From: Thiodiazotropha sp040507225
GTDB lineage: Bacteria; Pseudomonadota; Gammaproteobacteria; Chromatiales; Chromatiaceae
DNA: 64,000 bases
Assembly (NCBI GenBank): GCA_040507225.1
Contig: JBEVVG010000001.1
Coordinates: 1 to 64,000, forward strand
Reading direction: 5' to 3'
A program made the position numbers and the translations under genes. The notes below the pieces were generated by a model that worked only from the letters and a program-made list of their open reading frames with translations, was not told the DNA's origin and searched no databases. How positions within the stretch are numbered: position 1 is the stretch's first letter; each line of letters starts with the position of its first letter. This document shows positions 1-8,117 of the stretch, one piece after another.

Positions 1-444
1 TCTGTCTGGTCATTGGTTGTCTAGCAACTCCAATTTAACCAGATTGAGGCCACCGCCTCTCAAAATGTGCGAAACTTATCGTACGTTATCATTTTAGCCA
101 TTTTCCCGGTGTGTCGGATCCACCACCACCTGGCGAAAACAATACCCCAATCATAACCGTTCATTGGCTCATTATGGCCTGGGCGGTATCACTTCCATTC
201 ATCATGATGTTCTGCCTCTATTGACTATCGACATCCTCTGACAATAGAGAATTTTGTACAGGGGGATGGTATGTCCCTGATACTACTAATATTACAGGGC
301 AATTCCAATGATAGGGAAAACCGAATAAAAACAATTATACATACAATTGTACAAATCGTATCCCGCAACCAATAATCTACCCATCGGAGCCACATACGGC
401 CCCGACAAAATGCCAGAACTACATACATTCAAGGAGAATGACCG
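1..444. other. Intergenic region upstream of katG
   Basis: No convincing gene lies here; the short reading frames lack family motifs. The left edge carries an imperfect hairpin (about 12-33) that could end an upstream gene. The right part must hold the katG promoter and has a direct repeat described separately. A TTGACT at 221-226 followed by AATAGA near 243 is a weak promoter candidate. CTATTG (218-223) and CAATAG (242-247) form an inverted pair around it. Confidence 0.5.
331..352 (+). promoter_or_regulatory. Direct repeat upstream of katG, candidate operator
   Basis: ACAATTATAC (331-340) and ACAATTGTAC (343-352) are near-identical 10-mers with a 12-bp period, about 93 bp before the katG start. 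The second copy also contains the palindrome TACAATTGTA. katG genes are commonly controlled by OxyR, Fur or PerR-type regulators, but the match to any one consensus is too loose to name the protein. Confidence 0.3.
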
Positions 445-2601
445 ATGTCTGAAAACAAATGCCCGGTAATGCACGGTGCCGCTACAGAGAGTAACCAGTC
501 AGTCATGGAATGGTGGCCGAAGGCCCTGAATCTGGACATTCTCCATCAACATGATGCCAAAACGAATCCGCTGGGTGCGGATTTCAACTACCGCGAAGAG
601 GTCAAACAGCTCGATTTTGCTGAGCTGAAGAAGGATCTCACCGCGCTGATGACCGAAAGTCAGGATTGGTGGCCGGCCGACTGGGGTCATTATGGTGGCC
701 TGATGATACGCATGTCATGGCACGCGGCCGGCACCTATCGTATTGCGGACGGTCGTGGCGGGGCGGGTACCGGTAACCAGCGCTTTGCGCCGATCAATTC
801 ATGGCCTGACAACGCCAATCTGGACAAAGCCCGGCGTTTGCTCTGGCCGATCAAGAAAAAGTACGGCAACAAGCTCAGTTGGGCAGATTTGATTGCCTAT
901 GCCGGTACCATTGCTTATGAGTCCATGGGGTTGAAGACTTTTGGTTTTGGCTTCGGCCGAGAAGATATCTGGCACCCGGAAAAGGACACCTACTGGGGCT
1001 CTGAGAAAGAGTGGTTGGCGCCTACGGGCAGCGAAGGCAGCCGCTATTCCGGTGAACGTGACCTGGAAAACCCCCTGGCCGCGGTGATGATGGGTCTGAT
1101 TTACGTCAATCCGGAAGGTGTGGATGGAAAACCGGATCCACTCAAAACCGCGCATGATGTGCGCGTCACCTTCGAGCGCATGGCCATGAACGATGAGGAG
1201 ACTGTCGCCCTGACAGCGGGCGGACATACCGTGGGTAAATGCCATGGCAATGGCGATGCGGCGCTGCTTGGAGCGGATCCGGAAGGCGCTGACATTCAAG
1301 AACAAGGCCTGGGCTGGATGAACCATAGCAAGCGCGGGATCGGCCGCGACTCCGTCACCAGCGGCCTTGAAGGCGCCTGGACCACCCATCCGACACAATG
1401 GGATAACGGCTACTTCGAGTTGCTGCTCAACCACGAGTGGGAATCCAGGAAGAGCCCGGCCGGGGCCTGGCAGTGGGAGCCGATCGACATTAAGGAAGAA
1501 GACAAGCCGGTGGATGTCGAAGACATGTCGACGCGATACAACCCGATCATGACTGATGCCGACATGGCGATGAAAATGGATCCGGAGTACCGCAAGATAT
1601 CCGAGAAGTTCTACAGGGACCCGGAATATTTCTCAGAGGTTTTCGCCCGTGCCTGGTTCAAGCTGACCCATCGTGACATGGGACCGAAGGCACGTTATAT
1701 CGGTCCGGATGTTCCGGCGGAAGATCTGATTTGGCAGGATCCGGTACCGACTGGCAGTGCTGACTACGATGTACAGTCCGTGAAGGAGAAGATCTCCGCG
1801 AGTGGTCTGAGTATCGGTGAGATGGTCGCTACTGCCTGGGACAGCGCCAGAACCTTCCGTGGATCGGACAAGCGGGGTGGCGCGAATGGCGCGAGACTGC
1901 GTCTTGCACCGCAAAAGGACTGGGATGGCAATGAGCCTGATCGTTTGAACAAGGTGCTGTCCGTGCTGGAGCCGATTGCCGCGGAGAGCGGCGCCAGCAT
2001 CGCAGACGTCATCGTGCTCGCGGGCAATGTGGGTGTGGAGCAGGCTGCCAAAGCCGCCGGCGTCGATATTTCGGTACCCTTCAACCCGGGGCGTGGCGAC
2101 GCCACGGATGAGATGACGGATGAAGCCTCATTCGAATATATGGAACCGGTTCACGATGGATATCGCAACTGGCTGAAAACGAGCTATGTCGTCAGCGCTG
2201 AAGAGATGATGCTGGACAAGACCCAATTGATGGGTCTGACTGCGCCGGAGATGACGGTACTGGTGGGTGGTATGCGCGTAATGGGCACCAACCATGGCGG
2301 TACCAAGCATGGGGTGTTCACGGACAGGGAAGGGGTGTTGTCCAACGACTTCTTCGTCAACCTTACGGATATGAGCTACACCTGGAAGCCGGTGGGTGAG
2401 AACCTGTATGAAATCCGTGAGCGAAAGTCGGATACCCTCAAGTGGACCGCGACTCGTGTGGATCTGGTGTTTGGTTCCAACTCGATCCTGCGTGCCTACG
2501 CGGAGGTATACGCGCAGGACGACAACCAGGAAAAATTCGTCAAGGACTTCGTGGCTGCGTGGGCCAAAGTGATGAATGCGGATCGTTTCGATCTTGTCTG
2601 A
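445..2601 (+). CDS. katG: Catalase-peroxidase KatG
   Basis: Bifunctional heme enzyme that dismutates hydrogen peroxide and also acts as a broad peroxidase. The 718 residues match the usual length of a two-domain KatG. The distal site shows Arg89, Trp92 and His93, with the proximal heme ligand His261 in GGHTVGK. Tyr220 and Met246 lie at the spacing expected for the Trp-Tyr-Met crosslink needed for catalase activity. The second, non-heme domain runs from about residue 420 to the end. No signal peptide is seen, so it is cytoplasmic. The start follows AAGGAGAATG with good spacing. It stands alone and is followed by a perfect palindrome that probably ends the transcript. Confidence 0.98.
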   Translation: MSENKCPVMHGAATESNQSVMEWWPKALNLDILHQHDAKTNPLGADFNYREEVKQLDFAELKKDLTALMTESQDWWPADWGHYGGLMIRMSWHAAGTYRIADGRGGAGTGNQRFAPINSWPDNANLDKARRLLWPIKKKYGNKLSWADLIAYAGTIAYESMGLKTFGFGFGREDIWHPEKDTYWGSEKEWLAPTGSEGSRYSGERDLENPLAAVMMGLIYVNPEGVDGKPDPLKTAHDVRVTFERMAMNDEETVALTAGGHTVGKCHGNGDAALLGADPEGADIQEQGLGWMNHSKRGIGRDSVTSGLEGAWTTHPTQWDNGYFELLLNHEWESRKSPAGAWQWEPIDIKEEDKPVDVEDMSTRYNPIMTDADMAMKMDPEYRKISEKFYRDPEYFSEVFARAWFKLTHRDMGPKARYIGPDVPAEDLIWQDPVPTGSADYDVQSVKEKISASGLSIGEMVATAWDSARTFRGSDKRGGANGARLRLAPQKDWDGNEPDRLNKVLSVLEPIAAESGASIADVIVLAGNVGVEQAAKAAGVDISVPFNPGRGDATDEMTDEASFEYMEPVHDGYRNWLKTSYVVSAEEMMLDKTQLMGLTAPEMTVLVGGMRVMGTNHGGTKHGVFTDREGVLSNDFFVNLTDMSYTWKPVGENLYEIRERKSDTLKWTATRVDLVFGSNSILRAYAEVYAQDDNQEKFVKDFVAAWAKVMNADRFDLV

Positions 2602-2611
2602 TAGGTGCAAA

Positions 2612-2647
2612 TTATCCCCGCGCCGAACATGTTCGGCGCGGGGATAA
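2612..2647 (+). terminator. Perfect 36-bp palindrome after katG
   Basis: The 18-bp arm beginning TTATCCCCGCGCC is followed directly by its exact reverse complement, with no spacer, starting 11 bp after the katG stop codon. As RNA it would fold into a very stable hairpin. There is no T-run after it, so it is not a textbook Rho-independent terminator, although its place suggests termination or 3'-end protection. Confidence 0.6.
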
Positions 2648-3289
2648 CGGTTGTTGGTAATGTGACTGTCACCCGGTATTTAGCGGCTCACCGGTGAATT
2701 TGAATGCTGAGGATTTGATGCTGCTGTTGGGCGAAAACATTCAGGCATAGCCTGTCGGATTCGTCTCAACAGGCCCTGGGATGTGGGTATAGCTCTAACC
2801 TTTCCCGGATAAACCTGGATAAGATGCGTGAACTTGCCATTTCTGTGGTCGCCGGTAACCCGGCGGTTATCGGCAGTATCAAGCGTTACAAGATAATAGA
2901 CCCACCGCACCAAAAGAACCCGGTGAGATTCCTACCCGGGCGGTTCTCGGCGCTTCAACTCAGAACAGGCCAATGATCAGCAGTATCGCGCTTGGTCTAT
3001 TCGTCGCTGCTTGGATTTCACCCAGGTAGAAGGCCACTTGGCGATGATTTTTCTGCACTTGGATGGGATGGTGTCCGAGGGGAAATCAACGTATGGAACA
3101 GGATGGGAAGGCTGTCACTGTTCCACACAAGAAGATCATTCGAGGGTCTGGCGACGGTTGACATGTTTGCGGTATTCGTGCAAACGTTGGGCATTCGTCA
3201 GAATGCCGCCCAACTCAGGTCACTAAGCAACAAATCCCATGCAATGAGACTGGGCTGACATAGGGAATGTAGTACAAAAGGAGAATTGC
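2648..3289. other. Intergenic region, no supported gene
   Basis: Short reading frames on both strands (2680-2913 minus, 2992-3258 plus) show no recognisable motif, good ribosome site or signal peptide and are not called. An imperfect GAACC...GGTTC hairpin sits near 2919-2947. A short AAGGAG precedes the next gene at 3290. Confidence 0.45.
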
Positions 3290-3988
3290 ATGTCATTCAC
3301 AGATGACTCGATTGATGTTGTTGTCGCGTTGGGTAAAGGTATTTATTCGGTAGGGCAGGACATTGCTCTGGGTGTGGAGCGGACCGGTGAAGGACTTGGC
3401 CTGGGGGAAGATGGACGCGTTTCAGCAATAGGCCGTGAAAACAACGCGATGGTCTCCCTGATCGAAAGATTCGTCAAATACGGGGTCAGTGATCAAAGCA
3501 GCCCTCTGTATAAAAGTATCGTCTATGTTCTGGAACATTATTATTCATGTTTTCCAGATCAGGCGATCGATATTCTTGCGAAGCAGGCGGGTATCGGGGC
3601 GGGCTACACTGTCGGGCGGATGGTGGTGGGCAAGAAGCTCGCTACAGCGGTCGCCTCCAGAATTGCTGTGGCTATTGCGGCCAGCGCTGCCTACAAACAG
3701 CTTGCAAGGCGAATTGGTGTATCCGCAGGAGCATCGACTACGGGAATCGGTACGCCCATCGGACTGCTCATGATGCAAGGCCTCCTGCAGCGTTCCTCAC
3801 ACGCAGCCATGCGACTCAGAATGAAATCTCCCAAGCTCTACGCCATTCTGCAGAGAAATGGTGATTTGCATTTGCTCTATTTTCTGCTTGAAAAACCCCT
3901 GGAGAAGTATGTCCAAGCCATATCGACTGCAGAAAGGAATAACGCCCAGTTTCAAAGTGCAATCAAGCGAAAGTACCGGCTGAATTAG
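3290..3988 (+). CDS. Unknown protein with Gly/Ala-rich hydrophobic centre
   Basis: A 232-residue protein I do not recognise. The N-terminal 45 residues are acidic and glycine-rich (repeats such as GEGLGLGEDG). A long Gly/Ala-rich hydrophobic stretch spans about residues 97-165 and is interrupted by basic residues (GKK, ARR), followed by a basic C-terminus ending KRKYRLN. No Sec signal is visible. A clear AAAGGAG precedes the start. The next gene, on the same strand 21 bp later, encodes a small two-helix membrane protein. This order and the hydrophobic core recall pore-forming toxin plus immunity pairs, but that is only an inference from layout. The base composition is more AT-rich than the neighbours, which may mean horizontal transfer. 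Confidence 0.75.
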   Translation: MSFTDDSIDVVVALGKGIYSVGQDIALGVERTGEGLGLGEDGRVSAIGRENNAMVSLIERFVKYGVSDQSSPLYKSIVYVLEHYYSCFPDQAIDILAKQAGIGAGYTVGRMVVGKKLATAVASRIAVAIAASAAYKQLARRIGVSAGASTTGIGTPIGLLMMQGLLQRSSHAAMRLRMKSPKLYAILQRNGDLHLLYFLLEKPLEKYVQAISTAERNNAQFQSAIKRKYRLN

Positions 3989-4009
3989 TGAATTATCAGA
4001 AATAGGGCT

Positions 4010-4246
4010 TTGATGATGAAATCGAATCGATGGCTGTATTACATCTCAAAGTTTACCCTGCTCGATGAGTTACTGGGATTCGTCTACTGGGCGTTGGCCA
4101 TTTATGGCATTTTTCTCCTTGCCGGTCAGCTTGACAGTACCCTGTCGATGGTCGCCGTCATTGCCCCGTACATCGTAATCGTGACCCTTTTTTATCTGTT
4201 CATAATCAAGAAAATCAAATCATTTTTTAAAGACGATTCCCGTTGA
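4010..4246 (+). CDS. Small two-helix membrane protein
   Basis: A 78-residue protein with two predicted membrane helices (about residues 17-38 and 45-66), a short polar link and a lysine-rich tail (KKIKSFFKDDSR). Three Met codons open the frame (ATGATGAAA), so the exact start is uncertain by one or two residues. It follows the unknown hydrophobic protein by 21 bp and is probably cotranscribed. Family unknown. By position it could be an immunity or partner protein, without direct support. Confidence 0.65.
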   Translation: MMMKSNRWLYYISKFTLLDELLGFVYWALAIYGIFLLAGQLDSTLSMVAVIAPYIVIVTLFYLFIIKKIKSFFKDDSR

Positions 4247-4621
4247 GCATACCCGGTGCCTCTTGTGGCGCGGAGTATTGCTCATGCAAACAGGTTTTTA
4301 GAGTACGGAATCGTCCGGCCCCTGAGGCAGAACTACTGATTTTGTCATGATTGCCTGTTAATGACGCTTCAGCCACGCACACGTTGGCCGTAACACGCCC
4401 TGGCTCATCCGTGATTCAGTCAGCCCCTATCCATGCTGCTCTCTTACTGTCTATCTCGGCCTGATCGCTGTCATGGCACTATGGCGGCATGGGGCGATCT
4501 TGGTTTAGAATCTCTGCTTGGGCGTTGTTGTATATATCCCAATAGAAAAAATTGATAGTCCCTGCGGCATCTGACGTGTCGGACTTTCATCGTAAAACAA
4601 CACCAGAGGAGGAGAACATCC
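4247..4621. other. Intergenic region upstream of the phaB-type gene
   Basis: No gene is supported. An AT-rich TATATAT sits near 4530 and could be part of a promoter for the reductase gene; TGGCAC near 4473 is followed by an imperfect GGCA and is too poor to be called a sigma-54 site. A strong AGAGGAGGAG precedes the next start codon. Confidence 0.4.
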
Positions 4622-5344
4622 ATGGGACGAGTGGCACTCGTAACCGGGGGTACCCGGGGTATCGGTGAAGCAGTCAGCGTGGCTCTGAAAGCGGCAGGTT
4701 ACACGGTCGCCGCCAATTATGCCGGTAATGATGAGAAGGCCCGGGCGTTCACCGAACGCACCGGCATACCCGCTTACAAGTTCGATGTGAGCGATTTCAA
4801 GGCGGTGGAGGAGGGGGTCGCCAAGATCGAGTCGGAACTCGGCCCGGTGGATATCCTGATCAACAATGCCGGTATCACCCGCGACACCACCATGCCGAAG
4901 ATGACCTTCGAGCAGTGGGACCAGGTCATCCAGACCAACCTGACATCCTGTTTCAATACCTCACACGCGGTCTTCCCGGGCATGCGTGAGCGGGGTTTCG
5001 GGCGGATCGTCAACATCGGCTCGGTAAACGGCCAGGCCGGTCAATACGGTCAGGTCAACTATGCCGCGGCCAAATCCGGTATCCACGGTTTTACCAAGGC
5101 CCTCGCCAAGGAGGGTGCCAGCAAGGGCATCACGGTGAACGCAGTGGCTCCGGGCTATGTGGCTACCGATATGGTGCGGGCGGTTCCGGAAGCGGTTCTG
5201 GAGAAGATCATCAAGACCATCCCGGTGGGACGGCTCGGCGAGCCGGAGGACATCTCACGCTCGGTGTTGTTCCTGATCGCCGACGACGCTTCGTTCGTCA
5301 CCGGCTCCACCCTCTCGGTAAACGGCGGCCAACACATGTACTGA
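4622..5344 (+). CDS. phaB: Acetoacetyl-CoA reductase (PhaB type)
   Basis: NADPH-dependent reduction of acetoacetyl-CoA to (R)-3-hydroxybutyryl-CoA, the precursor for polyhydroxybutyrate. A 240-residue classical short-chain dehydrogenase: cofactor loop TGGTRGIG at 8-15, NNAG at 81-84, catalytic Ser134, Tyr147 and Lys151, and a C-terminal VTGSTLSVNGGQHMY typical of PhaB/FabG proteins. The NIGSVNGQAGQYGQ segment favours PhaB over FabG. It is monocistronic, with an excellent AGGAGGAG ribosome site. A second phaB-like gene lies at 62516-63265 beside a phasin; the two proteins clearly differ in sequence, so this is not a recent duplication. Confidence 0.9.
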   Translation: MGRVALVTGGTRGIGEAVSVALKAAGYTVAANYAGNDEKARAFTERTGIPAYKFDVSDFKAVEEGVAKIESELGPVDILINNAGITRDTTMPKMTFEQWDQVIQTNLTSCFNTSHAVFPGMRERGFGRIVNIGSVNGQAGQYGQVNYAAAKSGIHGFTKALAKEGASKGITVNAVAPGYVATDMVRAVPEAVLEKIIKTIPVGRLGEPEDISRSVLFLIADDASFVTGSTLSVNGGQHMY

Positions 5345-5390
5345 CCCGGTCGCCCGGGCGGTTCTGACGGGGGGTCAATGACCGCAGAGA

Positions 5391-5418
5391 CGCATCAACC
5401 CGTCACCGGGTTGATGCG
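5391..5418. terminator. Bidirectional hairpin between convergent genes
   Basis: A perfect 12-bp stem (CGCATCAACCCG paired with CGGGTTGATGCG) around a TCAC loop lies between the stop codons of the convergent phaB and beta-helix genes. There is no strong T-run on either side. Confidence 0.6.
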
Positions 5419-5438
5419 GATCCTGGCAGACTGAAGGG

Positions 5439-7295
5439 TTATTGTCTCTCGAAGGCGCCCATGTCGATGACATCGCCACTGACCCGGGGTTGACCGTTGA
5501 GATCGATCTGGGCGCCGCTGGCGTTTCTGGCGTAGGGCAGCAGGTAGTTCTGGGCGTCGACGCTGTTATCAACGCTCAGATAGAGATACTCCGCAGAGCC
5601 GCTGTCAACCCCCGCCGATGCCGCCTGGAGGCCGAACTCATCGCCTTCCTGACCACTGAACAGGGGGCCCTCGAACAGGTTGTTCGGCCCGATGTCGGCG
5701 GCACCTTCATAGGCTGTGAAGGCGCTGTAGTCCACGCTCAGGTTGCCCCGCGAGGTGATGTCATTGTACTCGTTGATCTCGTTCTCCAGGTCGATGTAGC
5801 GGTTTTCGTCAAACACGCTGTTGAGGATCGTACCGACCCCGTAGAACGCACCGCCGCCAAGACCGCCCGAGACGTTGTTGACGAAGGTATTGTTGACGAA
5901 CGTGGATTCCACGCCCGTGTTGGCAACCGCTCCCCCCGAGCCGGTCGAGGTGTTGCCGTTGAACAGGTTGTTGACCACCTTGTGTCCGTTCCCATCGGCG
6001 TAGACGGCGCCGCCATTCTCTTCCAGGGTCTGGTTGTTGGTGAACACGTTGTTGATGATCGCGACGTTGTCGAACTGGTAGGTGTAGATGGCGCCGCCCG
6101 CGTTGGCGGTATTCTCCTCGAAGGTGCTGTTGATCACGTTGGAGACGGTGGAGATGGCCCCGCCGTTGTAAACGGAACGGTTGCCACGAAACACACTGTC
6201 ATTGACCGCGTCGATGCGGTGTAGCGCGCCGCCGTAATAGGCCACGTTGCCTTCGAACAGGCTGTTGCTGATCGCCCCGGCGTACAGCACCGCGCCGCCG
6301 TAGCCGCTGACGGTGGTGTTGTTGTAGAAGTGGCAGTTGTTGATCCGCAGATTGCGCTCGTTTCTTACCCCCGCGAGGGCCGAGCCGCCATTCACATGGT
6401 ATCCGTTCTGAAAGGTCAGGTTTTCAATCAGCACCCGCTCGTTGTTCAGGTTGAGGATGCGTGCGGTCATCGGTTCGCTGACATAGCAGGCGGAATCGCC
6501 CCAGGACCATCCCCCGGCCGCGACACAGGCGTCGTGGGTGGTGATGTCTTCGATGATCGGGTTGCCGCCATCCAGTACGGTCAGATCGGCATCGTCCGAC
6601 TGGGTTTCGAATTCGCGGTCCCAGCCGCCCGATATCTTGATTCCGTGTTCATAGTTGTGGTCATCGGTAAGGTCCAGTCCGGAGCAGTTGAGGGTGCCCT
6701 GCTGGATGCGGATCTCGCCCCAGTCCTGCACGTGGCTCAGAGCCCGCTGCAGGCCGTTGCAACCGTAGTAGGGACCCAGATCGCCCACCGTCAGGACGCT
6801 GTCATAGCCGTCAGTGACTTCGAAATGCATCGAGGTCTGGTTATAGACGATATTCCGCTGTGCATTGCGGTAGCCGACGAAAATATCGAATTCGCCGATC
6901 AGGCCCGTCAGTCCGGATACGATGCTGACGTACTCCTCGGCCTTGAGGGTTCGGGTTTCAGCGGCCTGCAGGGCGTCCGTCCAGGCGACCCAGTTGCCGT
7001 TTTCGTCTTTCATGAAACGGTTGCCGTTGTAGAAGGCAACCACGAAGATATCCGCGCTCTGCCCGATATCGGCTTCGTCCGGCTGAATGATGGCGGAGAG
7101 GTTGACCCGGTCGGCCCCCACAAACCTGGCAGCTTCATGCTCGATGGTGTGCCGGGCATCCCAGGCCTGCAGGTGCATGACCGCGTCGCTGGGATCGCCG
7201 TTCATGGTGGTGACAGGAAGCTGAGTGGCCAGGCCGTCCATGCTGATACCCATCAAGGCGAGCAATGGGATCATCTTTATAAGCTGCTTATTCAT
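5439..7295 (-). CDS. Secreted right-handed beta-helix protein
   Basis: A 618-residue exported protein. An N-terminal signal peptide (MNKQLIKMIPLLALMGISMDGLA) is followed by a region of unknown fold, then from about residue 270 a series of parallel beta-helix coils rich in Asn and Gly (NNxF, GGAxY, GGAVYADGNG). The C-terminus ends DMGAFERQ, the pattern of choice-of-anchor Q proteins and polymorphic outer membrane-like proteins. A likely surface or extracellular protein; substrate or partner is unknown. The start is preceded by AGAGGAA. It faces the phaB gene tail-to-tail and is otherwise alone. Confidence 0.85.
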   Translation of the reverse strand: MNKQLIKMIPLLALMGISMDGLATQLPVTTMNGDPSDAVMHLQAWDARHTIEHEAARFVGADRVNLSAIIQPDEADIGQSADIFVVAFYNGNRFMKDENGNWVAWTDALQAAETRTLKAEEYVSIVSGLTGLIGEFDIFVGYRNAQRNIVYNQTSMHFEVTDGYDSVLTVGDLGPYYGCNGLQRALSHVQDWGEIRIQQGTLNCSGLDLTDDHNYEHGIKISGGWDREFETQSDDADLTVLDGGNPIIEDITTHDACVAAGGWSWGDSACYVSEPMTARILNLNNERVLIENLTFQNGYHVNGGSALAGVRNERNLRINNCHFYNNTTVSGYGGAVLYAGAISNSLFEGNVAYYGGALHRIDAVNDSVFRGNRSVYNGGAISTVSNVINSTFEENTANAGGAIYTYQFDNVAIINNVFTNNQTLEENGGAVYADGNGHKVVNNLFNGNTSTGSGGAVANTGVESTFVNNTFVNNVSGGLGGGAFYGVGTILNSVFDENRYIDLENEINEYNDITSRGNLSVDYSAFTAYEGAADIGPNNLFEGPLFSGQEGDEFGLQAASAGVDSGSAEYLYLSVDNSVDAQNYLLPYARNASGAQIDLNGQPRVSGDVIDMGAFERQ

Positions 7296-7874
7296 CTAGG
7301 TTCCTCTGCTGGAACGCGTGGTGCGATCCGTGTGTAACAGGTGCTGATCACATGCGAAAACGCCTGTGTGAGCGTGCCTTGGGCTGCTTGCCGGCGTGTG
7401 GTTGTATCGACGCCTGGCGATGCAAACTGAAGGTGTGCCGCAACTCCACTGCGCAATCTGCCCGGCTGGGTCACGCTATTGATCTCTTGGGAATGAGATT
7501 CTTCTCGTTCAAACAGTTGTTTACGGCGTGGCAGACTGACAATTCGAGGAACGAGTTATAGGCATTTTTCGGGTCTCGTCAATGCCTGTGTTGAGATTCT
7601 GTGATGGGTTGCTGAACAACGTTTCGAACGCATCGGGTCGGTGATTGTCGGGCCGGTCATGGGACGCGTCCTGGAATTTGACCTGCCTGCTCATACCGGT
7701 GCAATGAGTGAATGCCTTTGTGATGATCAGCCGGAATCGGGGCATGAGGTCGGGGAACCGTGCGCGGGCGTCGCCGGGCAATGGGCCGTGGGTGTGAGAG
7801 CCGGTCGAATGATGCCGGTGCATGGCTGGGTTGAGGAGTGCCGGGATTCTGCGGATTGGACCGAGAAAAAATGA
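7296..7874. other. Intergenic region, no supported gene
   Basis: About 580 bp between the beta-helix gene start and tRNA-Val. The short frames here (for example 7641-7874 plus and 7521-7913 minus, the latter running into the tRNA) have no motifs or ribosome sites and are judged non-coding. The beta-helix promoter should lie near 7300-7400. Confidence 0.45.
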
Positions 7875-7950
7875 TGGTGGGCGCAACAGGGATCGAACCT
7901 GTGACCTCTGCAATGTGACTGCAGCGCTCTCCCAGCTGAGCTATGCGCCC
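7875..7950 (-). tRNA. tRNA-Val (anticodon CAC)
   Basis: A 76-nt cloverleaf on the minus strand: acceptor stem GGGCGCA paired with TGCGCCC, D arm TAGCTCAGCTGGGAGAGC, anticodon stem CTGCA/TGCAG with loop GTCACAT giving anticodon CAC (reads GUG), T arm with TTCGATC, discriminator A and an encoded CCA. Confidence 0.95.
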
Positions 7951-7965
7951 TGAGGTGAACGCCGC

Positions 7966-7994
7966 ATTCTAATGAGCCGGGCCAATCAGGTCAA
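7966..7994 (-). promoter_or_regulatory. Sigma-70 promoter of tRNA-Val
   Basis: On the minus strand TTGACC (-35, 7989-7994) and TAGAAT (-10, 7966-7971) are separated by exactly 17 bp, about 15 bp ahead of the mature tRNA 5' end. This is a near-consensus promoter. Confidence 0.8.
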
Positions 7995-8117
7995 TCTGTG
8001 ATTGATTGGGGCGCTGACAGGGCCCCGCAGTCCGAGAAAGCGGATTTCCCCGCTTTCGAAACATTGCGGGTCTGATAGAATCCCGTCTTTCCCATAGCGT
8101 ATGCAACTAATCAGATT

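Noticed and set aside
2680..3258. Short hypothetical genes in the katG downstream gap
   Set aside because: No ribosome sites, family patterns or coherent codon use.
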